A stretch of 10,832 nt of DNA from DASPWW01 sp035461345. GTDB taxonomy: Bacteria > Actinomycetota > Thermoleophilia > Solirubrobacterales > 70-9. Below are positions 1-5,303 of the stretch, in pieces (the first letter of the stretch is position 1; every line of letters starts with the position of its first letter). The stretch is taken from NCBI GenBank assembly GCA_035461345.1, contig DATHVJ010000085.1:1-10832 (forward strand), read 5' to 3'. The position numbers were made by a program, and so were the translations under genes. The notes below the pieces were generated by a model that made no database searches, was not told the origin of the DNA, and saw nothing but the letters and a program-made list of their open reading frames with translations.

Positions 1-1901
1 TCGGCGTTCCGTTCCTGTTCGCGGTCGCGTACTCGGCGGTCGGCTTCTCGCTCTACTTCGCGATCGGGGTCGTCGCCGACCGGGGGCTGGGACTGACGCC
101 GCTGATCTTCCTCGCGGCCGGAGTGCTGTTCGTGCTGACGACGCTGACCTACACGGAGGGGAGCGTGATGTTCCTCGAGCGCGGGGGCTCGACGACGATG
201 GCCCGCTACGCGTTCAACGAGCTGGTCAGCTTCGCGGCGGGATGGGCGATCCTGATCGACTACATGATCGTGGTCGCGCTCGCGGCGGTCACGGTGCCGC
301 ACTACCTGGGGCCCGTGTGGGGCGGGTTCACCGAGCCGGGGGGAGAGGTGATCGCGGCGGGCGCCGTGATCGTCATCGTCGCCGCGCTCAACGTGCTCGG
401 GGTCACCGGGCGCCACCGGCAGCGCCTGCTTGTCGTCCTCGCGCTCGCCGACCTCGCGATCCAGGCGGCGGTGATCCTCGTCGGCGTCTCGGTGATGTTC
501 GAGCCCGACCTGCTGACCGCGGAGCTCGACCCGTTCACATCGCCCTCGGTCGAGGACGTGATCTACGCGGCGGTCATCGCGACCGTCGCGTTCGCGGGGA
601 TCGAGGCGGCCTCCGACCTGGCGCCGGACCTCGAGTTCGAGCCCGCCGACCTCAAGCGGGTGCTGACCGCCGGCGCGGTGCTCGTGCCGCTGACGTATGC
701 GGCGATGGCCGCGATCGCGCTGATGGCGGTTCCAGTGGTGGCGACCCCTCGGGGGCCGGAGACGGAGCTGGCGGGCTCGTTCATCGACGACCCGATCCTC
801 GGGGTGGTGCAGAGCTATGAGCCGGCGTGGCTGGCCGACGTGATGCAGTGGGCGGTGGTCGTCGTCGCGCCGGTCGTGCTGCTGTGGGCGGCCAGCACGT
901 CGATGCTGGGGTTGTCGCGGCATGTGTACGCGCTGGCGACGAACCGCCAGATCCCGAGCTGGCTGGGCAAGCTCGGGCGACGGCACGCCACCCCGCACGT
1001 GGCGATCGCAATCGCGGCGGTGCTGACGTTCGCGCTCGTGGTGCCGGGGGACATCGAGTTCCTGGCCGGCGTGTACGCGTTCGGCGCCCTGCTGGCGATC
1101 TCAATCGCGCACCTGTCGGTGATCCGCCTGCGGGTCACGGATCCCGACCGCGAACGGCCGTACCGCGTGCCGCTCGACGTGACGGTGCGGGGGAGTCGCC
1201 TGCCGCTCCCCGCGATCGTCGCGGCGCTGATCACGGTGATGGCGTGGGCCAGCGTGGTGGCGTTCCACGGCGGGGCGCTCTACCTCGGCGGGGGGTGGAT
1301 GGTGTTCGGTCTCGTCGGCTACGTGGTCTACCGGCGTGTGTTCGAGAGCACGTCGCTGACGAAGCGGGTGACGGTTCCGGCCGAGGCGCTGGTCAAGGAG
1401 GAGCCGGAGGTCGAGTACGCGAGCATCCTGGTGCCGGTCTTCGGGACGAAGCTCGACGACGACATCGTGGGGACGGCGGGGCGCTTCGCGGCCGCGGACG
1501 AGGCGGGGGCGACGGACGGCCTCGGCCCGCGGCTCGACATCGTGTACGTGATCGCCTTGCCGCTGACGGTGCCGCTGAGCGCGTCGCCGCCGCGCGACGA
1601 GCTGGAACGGGCGGAGGCGGCGCTCGAGCGCGCGCGGGAGGTGGGCGAGGAGTACGAGTCGGTAGAGGTCGGAACGGAGATGGTGCGGGCGCGAAGCGCG
1701 GGCGCGGGTATCGTCGCGGCGGCGCGCCAGCGCGGGGTCGAGGCGATCGTGATGGGGGGCGAGCCCCCGTCGCGAGTTCGGGGTGGCGCGATACTAGGGG
1801 GGATCGGGGCGGCGCGGCCGCCGGAGATTGGCGAGGTGACCGAGTACGTGCTGCGCAAGGCGCCTTGCCGGGTGTTGCTGACGGCCCCGCCCGAGGGCTA
1901 G
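1..1901 (+). CDS. APC-superfamily permease with C-terminal USP-like domain (5' partial)
   Basis: An inner-membrane cation or amino-acid transporter; potassium is the favoured substrate because two RCK genes follow. The frame is open from base 3, giving 632 visible residues. The first ones (PFLFAVAYSAVGFSLYFAIG) already form the first APC membrane helix, so the true start lies upstream and the ATG at 123 is internal. About 12 hydrophobic segments are seen up to roughly residue 450. An Ile-Asp-Tyr at residues 85-87, in predicted helix 3, resembles the Asp-Tyr pair of KimA-type potassium importers (recalled, not aligned). Residues from about 470 to 629 form a universal-stress-protein-like alpha/beta domain, from EYASILVPVF to a VTEYVLRKAPCRVLL ending. 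The domain keeps the Usp 'EYVxRxAPCxVL' end, but the usual Gly-Ser/Thr of the ATP loop reads Gly-Glu. The gene precedes the RCK pair by 30 bases. The alternative is an amino-acid permease. The family is sure; the substrate is inference. Confidence 0.9.
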   Translation, partial: GVPFLFAVAYSAVGFSLYFAIGVVADRGLGLTPLIFLAAGVLFVLTTLTYTEGSVMFLERGGSTTMARYAFNELVSFAAGWAILIDYMIVVALAAVTVPHYLGPVWGGFTEPGGEVIAAGAVIVIVAALNVLGVTGRHRQRLLVVLALADLAIQAAVILVGVSVMFEPDLLTAELDPFTSPSVEDVIYAAVIATVAFAGIEAASDLAPDLEFEPADLKRVLTAGAVLVPLTYAAMAAIALMAVPVVATPRGPETELAGSFIDDPILGVVQSYEPAWLADVMQWAVVVVAPVVLLWAASTSMLGLSRHVYALATNRQIPSWLGKLGRRHATPHVAIAIAAVLTFALVVPGDIEFLAGVYAFGALLAISIAHLSVIRLRVTDPDRERPYRVPLDVTVRGSRLPLPAIVAALITVMAWASVVAFHGGALYLGGGWMVFGLVGYVVYRRVFESTSLTKRVTVPAEALVKEEPEVEYASILVPVFGTKLDDDIVGTAGRFAAADEAGATDGLGPRLDIVYVIALPLTVPLSASPPRDELERAEAALERAREVGEEYESVEVGTEMVRARSAGAGIVAAARQRGVEAIVMGGEPPSRVRGGAILGGIGAARPPEIGEVTEYVLRKAPCRVLLTAPPEG

Positions 1902-1919
1902 GCGGCGGTCGCCGGGGAC

Positions 1920-1925
1920 TAAGAT
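1920..1925 (+). promoter_or_regulatory. Candidate -10 element for a leaderless RCK-gene transcript
   Basis: The hexamer TAAGAT fits TANNNT and matches TATAAT at 4 of 6 positions. It ends six bases before the ATG at 1932, so transcription would begin at or next to the start codon. No Shine-Dalgarno sequence precedes that ATG and no convincing -35 element is seen. It suggests the RCK genes can be transcribed independently of the permease. Confidence 0.4.
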
Positions 1926-1931
1926 CCGCTC

Positions 1932-2423
1932 ATGTTCATCCTCATCGTCGGCGCGGGGCGCGTCGGCTCGTCGCTGGCGCGGGCAATGCTGAAGGACGGG
2001 CACGAGGTGTCGTGCCTGGACGAGGATCCGGAGTCGCAGGCGCGCCTCGCGGTGGGGATGGACCGTGCGTGGGAGGACTCGGGCGGCCAGTTCACGGTCG
2101 GCACCGGGCTCGAGGTCGACGCTCTGGTCGCGGCCGGGATCGAGCGCGCCGACGCGTTCGTGGCCGCGACCGACGGCGACAACACGAACATCGTCATCTC
2201 CCAGATCGCGAAGCGCCGGTTCGAGGTGCCGACGGTGATCGCGCGGGTGCTGGATCCGCTGCGCGCCGAGTGGTACGAGCAGCAGGGCCTGCACACGATC
2301 TGCCCGACCCGGGTGGCGATCGACATGCTCCAGGTCGAGGTGCGCGAGGCGGCCGACAAGCAGCGGGTGCGCGAGGGGTCGAGTGCCGGTAACGGCGCGA
2401 GCGCCGGCTCGGGCGAGGCGTAG
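1932..2423 (+). CDS. TrkA/RCK_N-domain potassium transport regulator lacking RCK_C
   Basis: A cytoplasmic nucleotide-binding regulatory subunit of a potassium transporter, 163 residues. It opens with a Rossmann fold: GAGRVG at residues 7-12 is the dinucleotide loop, and Asp30-Glu31 at the end of the second strand are placed to hold the ribose. The fold continues through FVAATDGDNTNI and ends near residue 135. The rest (about 140-163) is a hydrophilic Ser/Gly/Ala tail. RCK proteins of this type usually run to about 215-230 residues with a C-terminal RCK_C (TrkA_C) domain. That domain is absent here, and the next gene begins 2 bases after the stop, so none is hidden downstream by a frameshift. 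It probably assembles with the full-length RCK protein encoded next. The ATG at 1932 is chosen because it starts directly at the first Rossmann strand, after a -10-like element. Confidence 0.88.
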   Translation: MFILIVGAGRVGSSLARAMLKDGHEVSCLDEDPESQARLAVGMDRAWEDSGGQFTVGTGLEVDALVAAGIERADAFVAATDGDNTNIVISQIAKRRFEVPTVIARVLDPLRAEWYEQQGLHTICPTRVAIDMLQVEVREAADKQRVREGSSAGNGASAGSGEA

Positions 2424-2425
2424 AG

Positions 2426-3109
2426 ATGCCGGATCGGATGTACATCATCATCGTCGGGGCCGGCAAGGTGGGTTGGAACCTGGCGCGCGAGCTGCTCGAC
2501 AAGGGTCACGAGGTGACGCTGATCGAGGGGAACCGGGATCGCTATCTGACCGTCGAGCAGGAGCTCGAGCACAGCATCCAGTACGGCGACGCGAGCGAGC
2601 TGTGGATCCTCGAGCGGGCGGGGATCTCGCGCGCCGACATGGTCATCGCGGTGACCGGCGACGACGAGGACAACATGCTGATCTGCCAGGTGGCGAAGGA
2701 GAAGTACCTGGTGGACCGGATCATCGCGCGGATCAACAACCCCCGGAACAAGGAGTGGTTCGAGCTGCTGGGGGTCAGGCCGTCCGTGTCCGCGACCGAC
2801 CTGATCCTGCGCCTGATCGAGCACGAGGTGCCCGAGTACGGGCTCGTCCACTTGCTCGACCTGCCGCAGGAGAGGCTCGAGATCATCGAGATGCTGCTGG
2901 CGCCCGACTCGAAGGTCGCGGGCCGCAGGGTCGGCGACCTCGACATGCCCGAGGGGACGCTGCTGATATCGGTCCTGCGCGAGGGCCGCGGCTTCGTGCC
3001 CGGGCCGGACACCGTCCTCGAGGCTGGCGACGAGGTGCTCGCGGTGCTCGACCCGGGGGTCGAGGAGGACCTGAAGACGTTCCTCGGCTCCGACGGGACC
3101 CCCGCATGA
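2426..3109 (+). CDS. trkA: TrkA family potassium uptake regulator (RCK_N + RCK_C)
   Basis: The peripheral regulatory subunit of a potassium uptake system, 227 residues, the usual full length. Residues 5-130 form a Rossmann RCK_N domain with GAGKVG at 11-16, an acidic Glu34 at the end of strand 2, QYGDAS at 52-57 and AVTGDDEDN at 75-83. Residues from about 140 to 220 form the RCK_C ligand domain (conserved AGRRVGDLDMPEG and LEAGDEVLAV stretches). It starts 2 bases after the stop of the shorter RCK gene, and its own stop overlaps the start of the flavoprotein gene. It is likely to bind NAD(H) or ATP and gate a membrane partner; the adjacent APC-type permease is the obvious candidate, since no TrkH/KtrB-like channel is seen in the window. 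Start choice is not certain: a second ATG at 2438 (MYIIIVGAG) is equally compatible with the fold and neither has a strong ribosome-binding site. Confidence 0.92.
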   Translation: MPDRMYIIIVGAGKVGWNLARELLDKGHEVTLIEGNRDRYLTVEQELEHSIQYGDASELWILERAGISRADMVIAVTGDDEDNMLICQVAKEKYLVDRIIARINNPRNKEWFELLGVRPSVSATDLILRLIEHEVPEYGLVHLLDLPQERLEIIEMLLAPDSKVAGRRVGDLDMPEGTLLISVLREGRGFVPGPDTVLEAGDEVLAVLDPGVEEDLKTFLGSDGTPA

Positions 3110-4341
3110 ACGCGCGTCGCGAGGTCGAGTTCGTGATCGTCGGCGGCGGGATGGCGGGGGCGCACTGCGCCGCCGAGCTGCGCCGCCAGGGGGCGGACGG
3201 GGCGGTGGCCCTTGTGGGCCGCGAGCCGCACCCGCCGTACGAGCGCCCGCCGCTGTCGAAGGAGTACATGCGGGGGGAGAGCACGCCCGAGGATGCCTAC
3301 GTCCATCCCGAGGACTGGTACCAGGAGAACGGGGTCGAGCTTCTGACAGAGACGAGCGTGATGTCGCTCGACGCCGCCGACCGGGTGGCGAAGCTGTTGG
3401 GCAAGGGGGAGATCGCGTTCGAGAAGGCGCTGGTGGCGACGGGGGCGGACGTGAGGATCCTGCACGTGGAGGGGACGCAGCTCGACGGGATCCACTACCT
3501 GCGGACCCTGAAGACGTCGGACGAGATCCAGGAGGACGCGGCGGGCGCGGACCACGTGATCCTGATCGGGGGGAGCTACATCGGCACCGAGGTGGCGGCG
3601 TCGCTGACCGCCAAGGGGAAGCGGTGCACGATCGTGATGATGGAGGAGGTGGCGCTGTCGCGGACCTTCGGCGACGAGGTGGGCCGGTACTTCCACGAGT
3701 TGCTCGAGTCGAAGGGGATCGAGATCGTCGGCGGGGAGGAGCTGGAGGAGTTCGTGGGCGACGGGCGGGTGAGCGCGGTGCGGACGAAGTCGGGGAGGGA
3801 GATCGAGGGCGACGTGGTGGTGGTCGGCGCGGGCGTGCACCCCGACGAGCGCCTGGCCGCAAAGGCGGGCCTCGAGGTGGAGAACGGGATCGTCTGCGAC
3901 GAGCGGCTGCAGACCTCGGTCGATGGGATCTACGCGGCGGGCGACGTGTGCTCGTACCAGAGCGCGGTCCACGGGCGGCGGCTGCGGATCGAGCACTGGG
4001 ACGTCGCGCTGCAGCAGGGCCAGTACGCGGCGAGGGCGATGCTGGGGGAGGAAAAGCCCTACGACGTCGTGCCGTACTTCTTCAGCGACCTGGCCGATTG
4101 GGCGAGCTACGAGTACGTCGGGCCCGCGGAGACGTGGGACGAGATCGTCCTGCGCGGCGACTACGACGCGGGCGAGTTCACCGCCTGGTACCTCGAGCGG
4201 GGCAAGGTGGCGGCGGTGTTGACCGTCGGCCGCTCCGACGACCTCATGCACGCCCGTCGGCTGATCGAGTCCGGCGCCGACATGTCCGGCGACCGCGAGG
4301 CGCTCGCGGACATCGACAGCGACCTCGACGCGGTCGGCTAG
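3106..4341 (+). CDS. FAD-dependent NAD(P)H oxidoreductase (ferredoxin-reductase/AIF-like)
   Basis: A soluble flavoprotein of the Pyr_redox_2 class, 411 residues, that oxidises NAD(P)H through FAD and passes electrons to an acceptor, classically a ferredoxin. The FAD-binding GGGMAG is at 13-18, RPPLSK at 47-52 and ATGA at 111-114. A second dinucleotide fold (GGSYIG, 155-160) binds NAD(P)H, and the FAD-closing AAGDV is at 277-281. Residues from about 320 to 390 (VPYFFSDLADWASYEYVG onward) match the C-terminal Reductase_C domain of rhodocoxin/putidaredoxin-reductase-like proteins. No redox-active CxxC is present, so it is not a thioredoxin- or disulfide-type reductase. Its ATG overlaps the TGA of the RCK gene (ATGA), so translation is probably coupled. 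No ferredoxin or P450 gene is nearby, and the electron acceptor is unknown. The upstream in-frame extension is rejected because it lies over the RCK gene and is not family-like. Confidence 0.92.
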   Translation: MNARREVEFVIVGGGMAGAHCAAELRRQGADGAVALVGREPHPPYERPPLSKEYMRGESTPEDAYVHPEDWYQENGVELLTETSVMSLDAADRVAKLLGKGEIAFEKALVATGADVRILHVEGTQLDGIHYLRTLKTSDEIQEDAAGADHVILIGGSYIGTEVAASLTAKGKRCTIVMMEEVALSRTFGDEVGRYFHELLESKGIEIVGGEELEEFVGDGRVSAVRTKSGREIEGDVVVVGAGVHPDERLAAKAGLEVENGIVCDERLQTSVDGIYAAGDVCSYQSAVHGRRLRIEHWDVALQQGQYAARAMLGEEKPYDVVPYFFSDLADWASYEYVGPAETWDEIVLRGDYDAGEFTAWYLERGKVAAVLTVGRSDDLMHARRLIESGADMSGDREALADIDSDLDAVG

Positions 4342-4342
4342 G

Positions 4343-4371
4343 CTGCCGGGTCGCTAACGCGCGACTATCCT
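4343..4371 (+). promoter_or_regulatory. Possible tRNA-Gln promoter
   Basis: TATCCT at 4366-4371 could be a -10 box, with a weak CTGCCG at 4343-4348 seventeen bases upstream as -35. The tRNA gene begins 13 bases after the -10. This is a weak call, supported mainly by position between the reductase stop and the tRNA. Confidence 0.3.
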
Positions 4372-4383
4372 CAACGAGGCAGG

Positions 4384-4454
4384 TGCGCCCTGGTGTAATG
4401 GCAGCACGCCTCGCTCTGGACGAGGTAGTCGGGGTTCAAATCCCTGGGGCGCAG
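4384..4454 (+). tRNA. tRNA-Gln (anticodon CTG)
   Basis: A complete 71-base cloverleaf. The acceptor stem is seven perfect pairs (TGCGCCC 4384-4390 with GGGCGCA 4447-4453), and discriminator G is at 4454. The D arm uses GTG 4393-4395 with CAC 4405-4407. The anticodon stem CCTCG/CGAGG (4409-4413, 4421-4425) carries the loop CTCTGGA, placing anticodon CTG at 4416-4418, which reads CAG. The T stem 4430-4434 with 4442-4446 closes the loop TTCAAAT (one G-T wobble). The 3' CCA is not encoded, so it must be added by tRNA nucleotidyltransferase. Both stems and the D-loop sequence resemble actinobacterial tRNA-Gln genes. No duplicated 3' tRNA segment is seen in the window, so there is no sign of an integrated element using this gene. 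Confidence 0.95.
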
Positions 4455-4476
4455 TTATGGACCGCATCGCAGTCGC

Positions 4477-4526
4477 GCCGAGTGGTCACCTGGGTAGTCG
4501 CTGGACTACCTAACTGTCCACTCGGC
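4477..4526 (+). terminator. Nested 50-base inverted repeat after tRNA-Gln (possible terminator)
   Basis: The outer arms GCCGAGTGG (4477-4485) and CCACTCGGC (4518-4526) are perfect 9-base complements. The inner arms TGGGTAGTC (4491-4499) and GACTACCTA (4504-4512) pair over 9 positions, with one G-T, around a GCTG tetraloop. The 5-base strands between them can form two further pairs (4487-4516 and 4488-4515). The RNA would be one long hairpin starting 22 bases after the tRNA. No T-run follows, so a classic Rho-independent terminator is not shown. Terminators without a U-tract have been proposed in actinobacteria. A dyad protein-binding site upstream of the lipoprotein gene is the alternative. 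Confidence 0.5.
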
Positions 4527-4547
4527 CTGACCGGCGAAACCAATCGC

Positions 4548-4553
4548 TAACCT
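4548..4553 (+). promoter_or_regulatory. Candidate -10 element for the lipoprotein gene
   Basis: TAACCT (TANNNT pattern) ends nine bases before the ATG at 4563, leaving at most a few bases of leader and no Shine-Dalgarno sequence. The bases directly before the ATG (CCGCTC) are the same as those before the ATG at 1932. No -35 box is recognisable. Confidence 0.3.
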
Positions 4554-4562
4554 TCCCCGCTC

Positions 4563-5291
4563 ATGCGGCCGAGGTACGTAGCACTTGCGCTGCTAGTCGG
4601 GGCGTTCGCGGCAGGGGCGATCGTCGCCTGTGGGGGCGACGACGACGAGCCGATCGTGCCCGTCACCACCCAGACCGAGCCGAGCGACGCCGCGACCAGC
4701 AAGGGGGAGTTCGTCGACGAGGCCGACGCGATCTGCGAGGAGGCCAACGCGGCGATCGCCGGGCTCGCGGACACTTCCGCCGGCGATCCCAGCATCCAGG
4801 TCGCCCAGGAGCGCGAGATCGTCGAGGACATGCTCGACCAGATCGAGAGCCTCGGAACCCCCGACGAGGACGAGTCCACGCTCGAGGACTTCATCGACGC
4901 GCTCGAGGAGCTGGCGCGCAACCTCGACAGCCAGGAGCTTGCCGCCGAGCGCGACGACACCGGCTCGCTCGCCGAGCTCGAGACCGAGGCGACCGCGATC
5001 CGCGCCGACCTGGCGACCGCCGCCCAGGAGTACGGCTTCAGGGAGTGCGGAGGCGAGGCCACGGCGAGCACCGACGGCACCGACCTCGGCGCCGGCGGCA
5101 GCGCCGGCGGCGACACGGGAGTCGCGCCGGCGCCCGAGCCCGCGCCGTCGCCCCCGGCCGTGCCGGCGCCGGTCGAGCCCGCGCCGGCGCCCGCACCGCC
5201 GAGCGGCGGGACCGGCGGCGGGACCCCCGACACCGGCGGCGACACCGGCGGGACGGGCGGGACCGGCGGCTCGGGCGGCGTCAGCCCGTAG
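4563..5291 (+). CDS. Secreted lipoprotein of unknown function with Pro/Gly-rich tail
   Basis: A hypothetical exported protein, 242 residues. A basic N-terminus (MRPR), a hydrophobic stretch to residue 20 and an IVAC lipobox with Cys23 indicate lipoprotein export and lipidation. Then come an acidic GGDDDE segment and a helical, strongly acidic domain (about 47-165) with two cysteines, Cys58 (EADAICEEAN) and Cys162 (YGFRECGGE), which could form a disulfide across the helical bundle. Lipoproteins with this spaced two-Cys helical layout are common in actinobacteria but have no assigned role that I know. The tail is low complexity: Pro/Ala-rich at about 188-213, then Gly/Thr-rich at 215-240, as in wall-spanning linkers. 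It stands alone after the tRNA and converges on the exporter operon with 12 bases between stops. The ATG at 4563 fits because the signal peptide starts there. Confidence 0.85.
   Translation: MRPRYVALALLVGAFAAGAIVACGGDDDEPIVPVTTQTEPSDAATSKGEFVDEADAICEEANAAIAGLADTSAGDPSIQVAQEREIVEDMLDQIESLGTPDEDESTLEDFIDALEELARNLDSQELAAERDDTGSLAELETEATAIRADLATAAQEYGFRECGGEATASTDGTDLGAGGSAGGDTGVAPAPEPAPSPPAVPAPVEPAPAPAPPSGGTGGGTPDTGGDTGGTGGTGGSGGVSP
5124..5282 (+). repeat. Low-complexity Pro/Ala then Gly/Thr coding repeat
   Basis: This is the 3' part of the lipoprotein gene. Irregular reiterations of GCGCCGG/CCCGCG-type units encode alternating Pro and Ala, then GGCGGGACC-like units encode Gly-Gly-Thr. The units are imperfect, so this is a degenerate repeat and not a clean tandem array. 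It is prone to slippage and length variation between strains. Confidence 0.6.
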
Positions 5292-5303
5292 CCGACCCCG
5301 CGC

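Noticed and set aside
827..2392. 521-codon open frame on the + strand
   Set aside because: It overlaps the permease and first RCK gene in another frame, and its composition (Arg/Gly/Ala) is typical of a shadow frame.
2383..3105. 241-codon N-terminal extension of the FAD reductase
   Set aside because: It covers the RCK gene in another frame; the FAD motif begins 12 residues after the ATG at 3106, as expected for the family.
1919..3862. 647-codon open frame on the - strand
   Set aside because: It is antisense to the RCK and reductase genes, with Arg/Pro-rich low-complexity translation and no domain; a product of GC-rich codon bias.
4384..4562. Attachment site of an integrated element at tRNA-Gln
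   Set aside because: No integrase gene and no second copy of the tRNA 3' end occur in the window.
4557..4568. CCGC-TCAT-GCGG hairpin over the lipoprotein start codon
   Set aside because: A four-pair stem of G/C bases is expected by chance in DNA of this composition.
5205..5282. Tandem repeat or CRISPR-like array in the GGC-rich stretch
   Set aside because: The units are short, irregular and in frame with a Gly/Thr-rich protein tail, with no spacers.
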